In this document: one piece after another, positions 52,258 through 60,986 of the stretch
How the letters are laid out: every line of letters begins with the position of its first letter
Position numbering within the stretch: the first letter of the stretch is position 1
Source: Cohnella rhizoplanae
GTDB taxonomy: Bacteria; Bacillota; Bacilli; Paenibacillales; Paenibacillaceae
DNA: 64,000 bases
Reading direction: 5' to 3'
Assembly: GCF_948329515.1 (NCBI RefSeq)
Contig: NZ_CAOJCN010000001.1
Coordinates: forward strand, 758,890-822,889
Notes under the pieces: model-generated
What the model was told of the DNA's origin: nothing
The model's database searches: none
The model's input: the letters and a program-made list of their open reading frames with translations, nothing else
Made by a program: the position numbers and the translations under genes

Positions 52258-52403
52258 TGCCAACACCTCCGAATTTGGTTACCCTTATCGTAACTTACTA
52301 TTACCCGCTGCGGGTACCGACGAATTCGTGACAAGATCCGCCGGGAGGGGCATAGCGCTCGGCTGCGGCTGTCTTGGCGAATCGCTTCCTTGGAGGGATG
52401 GGC

Positions 52404-52949
52404 ATGACCGTCTATATCGCATTGCTGCGTGGCATCAATGTCGGGGGCAACAACAAAGTCAAGATGGCGGAGCTCAAGAGCGCTTGCGAAGAGCTCGGCT
52501 TGCGCGACGTGCGAACATACATTCAGAGCGGCAATATCGTGTTTCGTTCGGAGCGCTCCGAATCCGAGCTGCGCGAACTTCTCGAGGAGTTGCTTCGAGG
52601 CGGCTTCGGCGTCAAGAAATCGGTGGTGCTGCTGCGTACGAACGCCGAGCTGCAGCGGATTCTAAGCGACTGTCCGTTCACGCAGGCGCAGATCGAGGCC
52701 GCGAGCCAGCTGTACGTGCATATGCTGGACAAACCGCTGGATGAGGAGCAAGCCGCGCGGATCGGCGAGCTTGCGGCCGAGGGCGAACAGTGCGTCGTCA
52801 GGGGCAGAGAGCTGTATCTGCTCCTCACGCCGGGCATACTCGATTCCGTCTTCGCGATATTATTCCAAAAGATGAAGCTGCCGCTCACCGCCCGCAACTG
52901 GAACACGATGAACAAGCTCGGCGAGCTGGCCGCCCAAGCCGAAGTTTGA
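52404..52949 (+). CDS. DUF1697 family protein
   Basis: 181 residues with the family start MTVYIALLRGINVGGNNKVK, then the conserved RTYIQSGNIVF (about 40-50). DUF1697 proteins are widespread, small and cytosolic with a ferredoxin-like fold; function unknown. ATG 52404 follows GGAGGGATGGGC. The gene is convergent with the clpP-like gene, with only six bases between the stops. Confidence 0.88.
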   Translation: MTVYIALLRGINVGGNNKVKMAELKSACEELGLRDVRTYIQSGNIVFRSERSESELRELLEELLRGGFGVKKSVVLLRTNAELQRILSDCPFTQAQIEAASQLYVHMLDKPLDEEQAARIGELAAEGEQCVVRGRELYLLLTPGILDSVFAILFQKMKLPLTARNWNTMNKLGELAAQAEV

Positions 52950-52955
52950 CGGGGC

Positions 52956-53543
52956 TTATGGCTGCGTCGCGATGACCCGGTCCACGATGCCGTAAGCGAC
53001 CGCTTCCTCGGCGCTCATGAACGTATCGCGATCCATGTCCTTCTCCACGCGTTCCAGCGGTTGACCGGTGCGTTCGACCGTTATCTGGTTCAGTCGTTCC
53101 CGGATAAGCAGAATGCGCTTCGCGCTGATGGCGATATCGCTCGCCTGGCCCTGGACGCCGCCGTGCGGCTGATGGATCATGATCTCGCTGTTCGGCAGCG
53201 CGAAGCGCTTGCCCTTCTCGCCGGACAGCAGCAGGATCGCCGCGAACGAAGCGGCCATGCCCGTGCAGATCGTATGCACCTCCGGCTTGATGAACTGCAT
53301 CGTGTCGTAGATCGCCATCCCGGCCGTCGTAGAGCCGCCCGGACTGTTGATGTACATGCTGATCGGCTTCTCCGGGTCTTCCGCGGCGAGGAACAGCATC
53401 TGCGCGACGATCGAGTTGGCCATCATGTCGTCGATCGCGGCGCCGAGAAATACGATGCGGTCTCTCAGCAGGCGCGAGTAGATGTCATACGAACGCTCTC
53501 CGCGCGCCGTCTGGTCGATAACATAGGGAATGTAGCCGTTCAT
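52956..53543 (-). CDS. ClpP-family ATP-dependent protease proteolytic subunit (paralogue)
   Basis: 195 residues with the full ClpP layout and triad: Ser99 (GMAASF), His124 (IMIHQP) and Asp173 ([11 protein letters not shown]). The segment after the catalytic Ser ([11 protein letters not shown]) departs from the canonical MGAFLLAAGEKG, and no tig or clpX lies nearby, so it looks like a second ClpP rather than the housekeeping one. It forms tetradecameric barrels with Clp/Hsp100 ATPases. ATG 53543 has GGGAGG upstream. It is divergent from an ECF-like sigma factor gene. Confidence 0.92.
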   Translation of the reverse strand: MNGYIPYVIDQTARGERSYDIYSRLLRDRIVFLGAAIDDMMANSIVAQMLFLAAEDPEKPISMYINSPGGSTTAGMAIYDTMQFIKPEVHTICTGMAASFAAILLLSGEKGKRFALPNSEIMIHQPHGGVQGQASDIAISAKRILLIRERLNQITVERTGQPLERVEKDMDRDTFMSAEEAVAYGIVDRVIATQP

Positions 53544-53747
53544 GGTTTTGCCTCCCGTTTGCGTGATTGGCGATTCGTCTCGGTAAACGCCGGAAGGCTC
53601 GAAGAAGGTACGCGAGGAAAAATGTTTTTTGTTGTTGAAAGGCGCGTATCCTTTTGGTCCGGATGATCGTCTACGTAAGCAAACGGGAGCCGCGTAATCA
53701 TGCGTTGGCACCTATGGTATGAAACAAAGAGGGAGGGAGGGAATTCC

Positions 53748-54458
53748 ATGATCGATTCAGCCCGAGATGTGCAGCGGTTGACGGCCAGCGTCAACCGGTT
53801 CAGTCTATCGCTCGCGCGGTCGCTGCCCGCGGCCGAGGACCTGGCCCAGGAGAGCTGGAGCCGGGCGCTGCCGGCGCTGAGCGGCGGCGGCCATGCCAAT
53901 CCCGAGGCGCTGCTCCTTCGCGTGGCGAGGAACGTATGGATAGACGGCCTGCGGCGCGACGCGCGCAAGGCGAAGTGGCTGCAGGAGTCGGCATCCGCCG
54001 ATGTCGTGCACGACCGGCCGCTTCAGGGGATGGAGCTGGCGCCGGTATTCGCGGCGCTGAACGCGCAGCTGCCGAAGCTGCAGCGCACGGTCTTCCTCAT
54101 GCGCGACGTGCTCGGCTATTCGATCCGGGAGACGGCCGACCGGCTCGGCACGTCCGAGGGCGCCGTCAAGGCCGCGCATCACCGCGCGCGCCGGGCGCTG
54201 TCCGGCGTGCGCGAGGCGCTCGCGGGAGAGGACGGACCCGAGCTGCCATCGGACGAGGCCGAGCGGATCGAGGCGCACCTGATGGCCGAAGCCTATGCGC
54301 GAGGCGATATCGGCACGCTCGTCGCGCTCGCCAACGGCGAGGCGCGCATGCAGGCGAGGCAGCTGCCGATGCAGGGCGCTGCGCCGCTGGAGAACGGCGA
54401 TCGCCGACCGGCTGGGCCTACCGTCATGCAGATGAGCGCTGCTTGGCTGGCTGCATAG
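53748..54458 (+). CDS. ECF-like RNA polymerase sigma factor with C-terminal extension
   Basis: 236 residues. Region 2 (about 15-75) has AAEDLAQESWSRALPALSGG and LLLRVARNVWIDGLRRDARK; region 4 (about 100-155) has LPKLQRTVFLMRDVLGYSIR and GTSEGAVKAAHHRARRAL. A tail of about 65 residues after region 4 shows no known module, so self-regulation by the extension is possible. No anti-sigma gene follows, and a terminator ends the unit. ATG 53748 follows GGAGGGAATTCC. Targets are unknown; the divergent clpP paralogue is an obvious candidate. Confidence 0.9.
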   Translation: MIDSARDVQRLTASVNRFSLSLARSLPAAEDLAQESWSRALPALSGGGHANPEALLLRVARNVWIDGLRRDARKAKWLQESASADVVHDRPLQGMELAPVFAALNAQLPKLQRTVFLMRDVLGYSIRETADRLGTSEGAVKAAHHRARRALSGVREALAGEDGPELPSDEAERIEAHLMAEAYARGDIGTLVALANGEARMQARQLPMQGAAPLENGDRRPAGPTVMQMSAAWLAA

Positions 54459-54483
54459 CGGCGGCGGGGCTGAGCGTCAACCG

Positions 54484-54532
54484 AAAACCGGACCTTCTCG
54501 CCTGAAATAGGCGCGGAGGGGCCGGTTTTTTT
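54484..54532 (+). terminator. Intrinsic terminator of the sigma-factor gene
   Basis: AAAACCGG ... CCGGTTTTTTT long-range stem with an inner CGCCTGAAATAGGCG hairpin and seven T. Confidence 0.8.
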
Positions 54533-54590
54533 CGTTTGAAACCAATCTCGCCTTTTATTCTTAATTTCCCTTAAAGTCATGTCCGACGGA

Positions 54591-54626
54591 TTGACAACCC
54601 AAGTGTATGGAGGGCATAATACACTT
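54591..54626 (+). promoter_or_regulatory. Sigma-A promoter overlapped by a perfect GntR operator
   Basis: TTGACA (54591-54596), 18-base spacer, CATAAT (54615-54620). Across it lies a perfect inverted repeat AAGTGTAT (54601-54608) - N10 - ATACACTT (54619-54626), so a bound dimer would cover the -10 box and spacer. A further GTGTAT copy occurs near 54631. The site fits autoregulation by the GntR-family protein whose gene begins 55 bases downstream. Confidence 0.8.
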
Positions 54627-54680
54627 TAGGTGTATGAACCACTTAGTACACACACTACGAATACAAGGCGAGGCAGAGCG

Positions 54681-55103
54681 ATGGATAATCACGGCGGCTG
54701 GATGGAGACGGCGTTCAATACGCGAGATCCGGTATACCTGCAGGTCGTCCGGCTGTTTAAGGAAAGGATCGTCACGGGCCGGCTATCGGCTGGCGAAGCG
54801 ATTCCGTCTAGGCGGGAGATCGCATCGCTGCTCAAGATGAACCCCAATACCGCCCAGCGAGCATACAAAGAAATGGAGGAACAAGGCTTGATCGTCACGG
54901 AGGGCAATTCGCCAAGCCGGATCACGAGAGACGAAGAGGTGCTGCGGCATATCCGCTCGGAGCTGCTGGGCGAGGCGGTCCGGACATTCATAGGCTCGAT
55001 TCGCAACATGAAGGTGCCGCTGACAGAGATCGTAGAGCTGGTCAAAGGAGAATATGAAGCGGACGTTACGGGTGGGCGGAATAACGGAGGTGGGGACGCA
55101 TGA
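54681..55103 (+). CDS. GntR-family regulator, YtrA subfamily
   Basis: 140 residues: GntR winged helix at about 10-75 (YLQVVRLFKERIVTGRLSAG and SRREIASLLKMNPNTAQRAY), then only a short helical dimerisation tail, which defines the YtrA group. YtrA-type proteins repress ABC-transporter operons induced by wall antibiotics. The start is judged to be ATG 54681 behind GAGGCAGAG; an ATG 21 bases later is an alternative. The stop overlaps the ABC ATPase start (ATGA), and a perfect operator lies upstream, so autorepression of the whole operon is likely. Confidence 0.9.
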   Translation: MDNHGGWMETAFNTRDPVYLQVVRLFKERIVTGRLSAGEAIPSRREIASLLKMNPNTAQRAYKEMEEQGLIVTEGNSPSRITRDEEVLRHIRSELLGEAVRTFIGSIRNMKVPLTEIVELVKGEYEADVTGGRNNGGGDA

Positions 55104-55789
55104 TCCATATCCAGGACGCGCACAAACGCTATCGCGGGCGCAAGGTGCTCGACGGCGTGACATTCAAAGCTGAGAAAGGTCAGATTACTTGCCTCGTCGG
55201 GATGAACGGAGCAGGGAAGTCGACGTTGCTGAAGGCGATCATGGGTCTTGTACCGCTGTCCCGCGGGACCATTAAAGTGGACGGCGTGCAAACGAAACGC
55301 GAGCTCTATGAGAAAGTTTCCTTCATCCCGGACCATGCAGCGATGCCCGGCGGTTACCGGCTCGAGGAAGGACTTCAGTTTATGGACGATTATTACGCAT
55401 CCTGGAACCCCACGCGGGCGGACGAGCTGATGGCCTTTTTCCAGCTGAACGCTAGAGACCGCGTCGGCAATCTGTCCAAGGGAACGGCTGCGAAGTTCGG
55501 CCTGGTGCTGGGTCTCGCGGCGGATACCGAGTTCGTGCTGATGGACGAGCCGTTCTCCGGGATCGACGTGTTCAGCAGGGAGATGATCGGAGAAGTGTTC
55601 TCGAGCCGGCTCGTCGAGGAACGCGGCGTGCTCGTGACGACCCATGAGATCGGCGAGATCGAATATTTGCTAGACCGCGCTGTGCTGCTGAAGGATGGTA
55701 AAGTCGCAAGAGATATCGACTGCGAGCAAGTGCGGGACGAGGATGGGAAGTCGGTGCTGGACGTGATGCGGGAGGTGTATCGGACATGA
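55100..55789 (+). CDS. ABC transporter ATP-binding protein (YtrB-like)
   Basis: 229 residues with Walker A (GMNGAGKST), an unusual signature (LSKGTAAK in place of LSGGQ, as in YtrB-type ATPases), Walker B (VLMDEPFSGID) and switch His in TTHEIGEIE. It is coupled to the GntR gene before it and the permease after it by four-base overlaps at both ends. Role: energising the ABC-2 permease, perhaps in cell-envelope stress resistance, by analogy with the ytr operon. Confidence 0.92.
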   Translation: MIHIQDAHKRYRGRKVLDGVTFKAEKGQITCLVGMNGAGKSTLLKAIMGLVPLSRGTIKVDGVQTKRELYEKVSFIPDHAAMPGGYRLEEGLQFMDDYYASWNPTRADELMAFFQLNARDRVGNLSKGTAAKFGLVLGLAADTEFVLMDEPFSGIDVFSREMIGEVFSSRLVEERGVLVTTHEIGEIEYLLDRAVLLKDGKVARDIDCEQVRDEDGKSVLDVMREVYRT

Positions 55790-56574
55790 GCCAGTACTTC
55801 AAGCTGCTAGCGCTGGAGGTTCGCAGATTCCGGTATGTATTGGCCGGTATTATGGTGTATACGTTGATTGTGGAGTGCGTGGCCGTAGCGTTAGACATTA
55901 ATAATCACAGTCGGCTGTTTGAATGGAACAATGACTCAAGACACTCTTTCGCGGAAGTAATACGTAATACGCAGTCGGGATTTCAGCTTGCGATCGTAAT
56001 CCCCGTAGCCGTACTGCTCGCTTATGCGTTGCTAATCTGGTACCGGGATTGGTTCGGTCGCCATCCGTTTATTTATCGTCAGATGACGATACCCGGGGGA
56101 CGCGCACCATTATACTTTTCCAAGCTCACCGCTATATTGCTATTTGTATTTTCGATGGTTGCTTGGCAATTGGTGCTTATGTCGGTGCTTAGAATCGAAT
56201 ATGTATGGCTTACTCCGGATGCTATGCAAGAAGCGGTCGATTTTACGGAAGCTATGACATCTAACGAAGTCTTTAATACCTTCCTACTGCCGCCGAGCTT
56301 CAAAGCATTTGCTTTAAACTATGGCCTTGGTATCCTCCTAATCCTCATACTATTTACAGGCGTATTGATGGAAAGGAGTTATCGTATCATGGGGATCGTC
56401 GCCGGCCTTATTTACGCCGCTCTAAATGTTACCCTACTTATCTTGCCTACTACATTCGGCTTGTACTTGTATTCTTCCGAAATATGGGCCATTTGTCTCA
56501 TCGTGTTCGGATTGGAGGTTGCGGCAGCACTATGGATAAGTTTAATACTGGTCAGCAAAAAAGTATCGGCTTAA
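55786..56574 (+). CDS. ABC-2 type membrane permease
   Basis: 262 residues, six hydrophobic helices (first YVLAGIMVYTLIVECVAVAL; others near residues 65, 115, 180, 205 and 235). No solute-binding domain is present, consistent with YtrC/YtrD-type permeases. It overlaps the ATPase stop by four bases. The gene is visibly richer in A+T than the genes before it, as is the next gene, suggesting a different history for this part of the operon. The 3' end overlaps the following gene by 43 bases. Confidence 0.85.
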   Translation: MSQYFKLLALEVRRFRYVLAGIMVYTLIVECVAVALDINNHSRLFEWNNDSRHSFAEVIRNTQSGFQLAIVIPVAVLLAYALLIWYRDWFGRHPFIYRQMTIPGGRAPLYFSKLTAILLFVFSMVAWQLVLMSVLRIEYVWLTPDAMQEAVDFTEAMTSNEVFNTFLLPPSFKAFALNYGLGILLILILFTGVLMERSYRIMGIVAGLIYAALNVTLLILPTTFGLYLYSSEIWAICLIVFGLEVAAALWISLILVSKKVSA

Positions 56575-57842
56575 AGCAAAAAAGAATTAGTAGATACATT
56601 CTCGTCTGTATATTGACCGCGATTTCAGTCGTCACGTTGAGCGCTCATTATGGATATGATCCGGACGCGCGAATACCCCGGTTTCGACTGGAGACGGCGG
56701 AAGGCGACGATGCTATCGGACAATCGATTCAAATTACAGGGAATTATTATATAGGTGCCACAGGGCATTTTATTAAGGTTTTCCCAGAAGGTACGGAATT
56801 TAAAGACCGATTGCCATTAGACACCTTTATGCAAGGTTTGTCCTTTCGTGGGTACCGCGCGGGTTTCGAAGGTCTAACCGATGATTTTCCAAGCTTTATG
56901 CGAGGAAAAAGTTACGGTGAATTCGATCAAACGCAGGAATGGTTGGCGTATGTAGAGCTATCGAACGCGAAGGGTCGGACCCGCATTAAATTATCTCTAT
57001 TGAATAAAGCGGCGGGCAAGTCCACTGTGCACTACCTTGAAGCCGGCGGCTGGCCGAAAAACGAAAATATTCTCCTCGAGGACGTACAGGTTGAAGATAA
57101 AAACATACACTTTTTGCTGAGGCGCTGGAAACCGGATAGCGCTGGTTATTCGACAAATTCGCAGCTGACCGATTACGTCGTCGATCTCTCCTCCGGCAAT
57201 ATTCTTAATGAAAGAGAAATTGCGATCCCGGGGACCGAGGTATCTTCACAGAGTCATCAGATCAGACTCGTCAAGGACTGGAGCGGTGATACGGCGTCGC
57301 CTTATACTTTAATCATTTCTTCTAATGCAGAACCGGAAAAAAGGAGCACGGAGAAATTGCCACAAAATGCCGATCTCCGGCCGGTTCGATCTTATGATTT
57401 ATTCGCGTATCGGTACGCCGACGGTAAGTTAGAGGCTCTAAATGACCTCTGGCCTAATACCGTCGAAGACGCCGGCAATGCCAACTATTTTTTAAACGGC
57501 GACGACCTATATGCCATCCGGGGCGACGCAGGGAGAAAGAACTCGACCTTTTCAACGTTCATCGACGTTAAAGGGATTAATTTGGCGCGTCATGCTCATT
57601 TTACCGCCTATTCAATAGGCGCATCGGAGCTCGGCAGTCAGACTATGGGCTCTCCAGTCTTATTTAAAAACGGCTTGATTCATGTAATATTGAACCAAGA
57701 CAGCCGCCCTATGGTTGCGGTGATAGACGCCGTTACGGGCAAGCTTGTTTATAAAGGCAAGGTCGTGTTAGAAAAATCAGCGAACGATGAAGAGAAAGTG
57801 TTTAATAAGACACGACTTGACACTCTGGAGATACGTTCTTGA
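56532..57842 (+). CDS. Membrane-anchored extracytoplasmic protein of unknown function
   Basis: 436 residues. After a basic N-terminus (KQKRISR) there is one membrane helix (YILVCILTAISVVTLSAHYG, about 22-41) with no lipoprotein Cys; the remaining 390 residues are extracytoplasmic. They are beta-rich, with repeated short strands (FIKVFPEGTEF, DYVVDLSSGNI, VAVIDAVTGKLVYKGKVV) that read like a beta-propeller. I do not recognise a family. Four-gene coupling with GntR, ATPase and permease implies a sensor or binding partner of the transporter. ATG 56532 lies within the permease gene; GGAGG is 13 bases upstream. Confidence 0.7.
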   Translation: MDKFNTGQQKSIGLKQKRISRYILVCILTAISVVTLSAHYGYDPDARIPRFRLETAEGDDAIGQSIQITGNYYIGATGHFIKVFPEGTEFKDRLPLDTFMQGLSFRGYRAGFEGLTDDFPSFMRGKSYGEFDQTQEWLAYVELSNAKGRTRIKLSLLNKAAGKSTVHYLEAGGWPKNENILLEDVQVEDKNIHFLLRRWKPDSAGYSTNSQLTDYVVDLSSGNILNEREIAIPGTEVSSQSHQIRLVKDWSGDTASPYTLIISSNAEPEKRSTEKLPQNADLRPVRSYDLFAYRYADGKLEALNDLWPNTVEDAGNANYFLNGDDLYAIRGDAGRKNSTFSTFIDVKGINLARHAHFTAYSIGASELGSQTMGSPVLFKNGLIHVILNQDSRPMVAVIDAVTGKLVYKGKVVLEKSANDEEKVFNKTRLDTLEIRS

Positions 57843-58111
57843 TCCGCCGCATCGACATCCTGCGAAGCTTGGAGCTCGAGGCCTACCGGATGGCGTATTA
57901 TTTACTCGAAGCGGAAAAGCCGGCTTGCGAAGCGGCCAAACAGGCGCTGCTGGCGCTATACGCATGCAGCGAGCTGCCTGAGCTGTCGCCAGCGGACAGA
58001 CGCGCGGCGCTGAAGCGTCTGGTCATGCACGCGGCCGTCGCTCGCTTCGCCCGTCGGAAGCTCGAAGCCAATGAAGAAGCGAACAATCAACGCACCGCAC
58101 GACGTCAATAA
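57839..58111 (+). CDS. Small helical hypothetical protein, last gene of the GntR-ABC operon
   Basis: 90 residues starting at TTG 57839, which overlaps the previous stop by four bases; TGGAG lies upstream at good spacing. It is all helical and Arg/Ala/Glu-rich (LELEAYRMAYYLLEAEKPAC, then RLVMHAAVARFARRKLE), soluble, with no DNA-binding signature. The first half vaguely recalls ECF sigma region 2 but lacks region 4. Base composition returns to GC-rich here. Function unknown. Confidence 0.65.
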   Translation: MIRRIDILRSLELEAYRMAYYLLEAEKPACEAAKQALLALYACSELPELSPADRRAALKRLVMHAAVARFARRKLEANEEANNQRTARRQ

Positions 58112-58116
58112 AGCAA

Positions 58117-58150
58117 ACAAGGACGTGTCCGAATCCGGACACGTCCTTGT
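58117..58150. terminator. Bidirectional hairpin between convergent genes
   Basis: ACAAGGACGTGTCCG-AATC-CGGACACGTCCTTGT: 15-bp perfect arms and four-base loop. The T-tract is interrupted (TTGTT), but the stem is exceptionally strong. It closes both the GntR-ABC operon and the YheC/D-like gene. Confidence 0.8.
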
Positions 58151-58980
58151 TACCGTCTGCGGCGCGGCCCGATGCTCCTTCGGTGCGATCCGCGCACGGC
58201 GGCGTTCTTCCGTGCCGGCGGGATGCGGCCCAGCGCACGGGCATAGCGCATGACTTTGCGATGCGTCGATTGATCCGGCAGATGCCGGAAAAGGTAAGGA
58301 TCCGGCGACGTATTCAGCTCGATGATCCAAGGCCGCATCTCGCGGTCGAGGCCGATGTCGGCGCCGACCATATTAACCCTGGGATAAGCGCGGGCCAGCG
58401 CCTTGGCGGACCTCAGGCCGAGCGCCCGCAGCCGTTCCTCCGCATACTTCGCGCCCGTGTGGCCGAGCTTGGGGCGGAGCAGCCGGCTCAGTGCGACGGG
58501 CCTGCCGCCGTTGTGATAGTTCGTAACGACTTTGCCCTTCTGGGCGACCCGCGCGATGACGCCGGTCGGCTCCCAATGTCCCGCCGGATTAATCTGCACC
58601 ATGACGCGGACGTCGAAGCGCCTGCCGCCCGACTTGAGCAGGTGCACGCCGCGCTGCACGAGATACGGACGGCGCCGCTTCGTGCGGCCGATATGACGGT
58701 ACAGCGCATCGAGCGTTGCGAAGCGCTTTTTGCTAAGGCCCGCATGACTGCTGTAAGGCCGTGCGGACCCTCGCGCCTTCTCCAACCGCATCACGCCCTG
58801 TCCGAACGTGCCGGATACGGGTTTGACGTAGACCATGCCGTACCGCTCCAGCATGCGGGCCAGCGTTTTTTTATTCATTCTTCGCGTCTCGGGGACGTGG
58901 GGAGCGACGGCGGGATCCCGCAGCGCCGCGATCGTCTTGGTCCATTTGCTCGTGACATGCATGCCTTTGCGGTTGATCAA
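58150..58980 (-). CDS. YheC/YheD-family spore coat-associated protein (ATP-grasp-like)
   Basis: About 276 residues, strongly basic. Conserved blocks of the YheC/D family are present: MVYVKPVSGTFGQGV, RFDVRVMVQINPAGHWEPTG, NMVGADIGLD and WIIELNTSPDP. They match an ATP-grasp fold in which the ELN motif binds metal-ATP. In Bacillus these are called endospore coat-associated proteins; the reaction is unknown. A TTG at 58980 after GGAGGAGGAGG is the likely start; ATG at 58962 or 59004 is possible. It is divergent from the NHEJ operon. Confidence 0.85.
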   Translation of the reverse strand: MINRKGMHVTSKWTKTIAALRDPAVAPHVPETRRMNKKTLARMLERYGMVYVKPVSGTFGQGVMRLEKARGSARPYSSHAGLSKKRFATLDALYRHIGRTKRRRPYLVQRGVHLLKSGGRRFDVRVMVQINPAGHWEPTGVIARVAQKGKVVTNYHNGGRPVALSRLLRPKLGHTGAKYAEERLRALGLRSAKALARAYPRVNMVGADIGLDREMRPWIIELNTSPDPYLFRHLPDQSTHRKVMRYARALGRIPPARKNAAVRGSHRRSIGPRRRR

Positions 58981-59126
58981 AGCGCCTCCTCCTCCAATCG
59001 CCATACCATATGCGACTCCCCGCGGCGCCCGACACGGACAAGAGTTGGAAGATTCACGGCCCGCCGGCTTCGGTTAATGAATGATACCGGTTCGATAGCG
59101 GATACAATGTGAAGGGGGAGTGCGAG

Positions 59127-60077
59127 ATGCAAACGATATGGAAGGGCGCGGTCAGCTTCGGACTCGTCAACGTTCCGGTCAAGATGTTCACGGCGACGCA
59201 GGACAACGATCTGCCGATGCGCATGCTTCACAAGGAGAAGAATGTGCCGATCCAATATCACCGCACCTGTCCGAAGTGCGAGGAAGAGGTCAAGTGGAGC
59301 GACATCGTCAAAGGCTACGAGTACGAGCCCGGACATTTCGTCACGTTCGACAAGGAAGAGCTCGAGGAGATCGCGTCCGAGACGTCGCGCGAGATTCGTA
59401 TCGTGGACTTCGTGGACCTGGAGGAGATCGATCCGATCTATTATCAGAAAACGTATTATCTGGCCCCGGAGAGCAACGGCACCCATGCCTACAATCTGCT
59501 CGTCCAGGCGCTGCTCGACACGCGCAAGATCGGGATCGCCAACGTCAGCATCCGCTCGCGCAGCAGTCTCGCCGCCATCCGCATCGTGGACGGCGTCCTG
59601 TCGATGTCGACGATGTTCTACGCCGAGGAGATCCGCAGCAAAAAGGAAATTCCGAATCTGCCCGAAGAATCCAAGGCGGACGAGCGTGAACTGGCGATGG
59701 CGCGCATGCTGATCGAGCAGCTGTCCGCGAAGTTCGAACCCGAGAAGTACGAGGACGTCTACAAGGAGCGGCTGATGGACGCCATCGAGGACAAGGTCAA
59801 GGGCAAGGAAGTGAAGTTCGCGCCGGAAGAGAAGAAGACCAACGTCATCGACCTGATGGAGGCGCTCCGCGCAAGCCTCAAGCAGCCCGGTCCGGCCAAA
59901 GCCGGTGCGGACGAGGCGACCGGCAAGGACAAGCCGGACAAGACGGAGACGAAGAAGCCCGCGCGGAAAAAAAGCGCGGCCAAGACGAGCAAGGATGCGG
60001 CCAAACCGAAGTCGGGCAAAGCGGACAAATCGGAGGCGCCGGCATCCAAAGCCAGAACCAAAAAAACAGGGAGCTAA
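59127..60077 (+). CDS. ku: Non-homologous end-joining protein Ku
   Basis: 316 residues. The start MQTIWKGAVSFGLVNVPVKM is diagnostic of bacterial Ku, and the core (about 1-255) includes YYLAPESNGTHAYNLL and MARMLIEQLSAKFEPEKYED. A long Lys/Ala-rich tail (about 260-316) follows, as in Ku proteins that slide on or cluster DNA. Ku forms a ring dimer on double-strand breaks and recruits LigD. ATG 59127 follows GAAGGGGGAG. The ligase gene starts three bases after the stop, so the two are coupled. Confidence 0.95.
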   Translation: MQTIWKGAVSFGLVNVPVKMFTATQDNDLPMRMLHKEKNVPIQYHRTCPKCEEEVKWSDIVKGYEYEPGHFVTFDKEELEEIASETSREIRIVDFVDLEEIDPIYYQKTYYLAPESNGTHAYNLLVQALLDTRKIGIANVSIRSRSSLAAIRIVDGVLSMSTMFYAEEIRSKKEIPNLPEESKADERELAMARMLIEQLSAKFEPEKYEDVYKERLMDAIEDKVKGKEVKFAPEEKKTNVIDLMEALRASLKQPGPAKAGADEATGKDKPDKTETKKPARKKSAAKTSKDAAKPKSGKADKSEAPASKARTKKTGS

Positions 60078-60080
60078 TCC

Positions 60081-60986
60081 ATGGAGCCGTTCACACCGAT
60101 GTCGCCCGTCGCGGAGGACCGAATCCCGGCGGGACCGGCATGGATTCATCAGCTGAAATGGGACGGCTATCGCTTGATCGCCGAAGTCCGCGGCGCGGTC
60201 CCGAAGCTGTATTCCAAGCGCATGCTGCCGCAAAACGCGTCATACCCCGAGCTGTCCGCGGCGCTGGCGGACAAGCCGGGGGATTACATACTTGACGGCG
60301 AAGCCGTCATTCTGGACCCGCGCACCGGCAAGCCGAGCTTTCAGCTCATGCAGCAGCGGGGCAAGCTGCTCGGCGAACGCCAGATCGAGGCGTCGGCGCG
60401 GCGCCATCCCGTCCAATTTATCCTGTTCGATCTGCTGCGGGAGGGCGGCGAGGACCTGCGCGGCCGGCCGTACGCCGAGCGCAGGGAGCGGCTGCTGCGC
60501 CTGACGCAGAGTTGGGAGGCGCCATTCTACGTCGCCGACGAGTTCGAGGACGGCGACGCGCTGTGGGACTGGGTCGCGGCGAACGGCTGGGAGGGCGTCG
60601 TGAGCAAGAAGACCGCCTCCGCCTACAAGGCGGGCAAGGAGCATCATGACTGGATCAAACGCAAGACCGTCCATCATATGGACGTCGAGATCGTCGGCAT
60701 CATCTGGAAGGAAGGACGCGTCTCCAGTCTGGTCATGCGCAAAGGCGATCTGTATATGGGCCGCGTGTCTTCGGGCTTGAACGATAAGGCGAAAGCGGCG
60801 CTCCGCGCGCTGCCCGTCGGCTTGTCCCGCGCGGACTACTGGGACAGCACGCCGGAGGGCCTGCGCGGCGCCGAAGTCAGATGGCTGGTCGCGCCGCTGG
60901 CGGGCCGCGTGAGCGGCAGGGAAATGACGGAAGCGGGATTGCTGCGCCATCCCAAGCTGATCGACCTGGAGGGAATCCCGCTATGA
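60081..60986 (+). CDS. LigD-type ATP-dependent DNA ligase (stand-alone ligase domain)
   Basis: 301 residues. The nucleotidyl-transfer motif KWDGYR puts the adenylated lysine at Lys26. Motif III is FILFDLL, motif IV WEGVVSKK and motif V DWIKRKT. An OB-fold domain (about 205-301) ends in PKLIDL. This equals the ligase part of Bacillus LigD, where ligase and polymerase are fused in one chain. Here the polymerase is a separate gene overlapping by four bases (ATGA). It seals breaks held by Ku. GGGAG lies seven bases before ATG 60081. Confidence 0.94.
   Translation: MEPFTPMSPVAEDRIPAGPAWIHQLKWDGYRLIAEVRGAVPKLYSKRMLPQNASYPELSAALADKPGDYILDGEAVILDPRTGKPSFQLMQQRGKLLGERQIEASARRHPVQFILFDLLREGGEDLRGRPYAERRERLLRLTQSWEAPFYVADEFEDGDALWDWVAANGWEGVVSKKTASAYKAGKEHHDWIKRKTVHHMDVEIVGIIWKEGRVSSLVMRKGDLYMGRVSSGLNDKAKAALRALPVGLSRADYWDSTPEGLRGAEVRWLVAPLAGRVSGREMTEAGLLRHPKLIDLEGIPL

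Noticed and set aside
55786..57842. A+T-rich block considered as a mobile element or genomic island
   Set aside because: No transposase, integrase, tRNA or flanking repeats, and the genes are translationally coupled into the operon. Only a different composition can be claimed.
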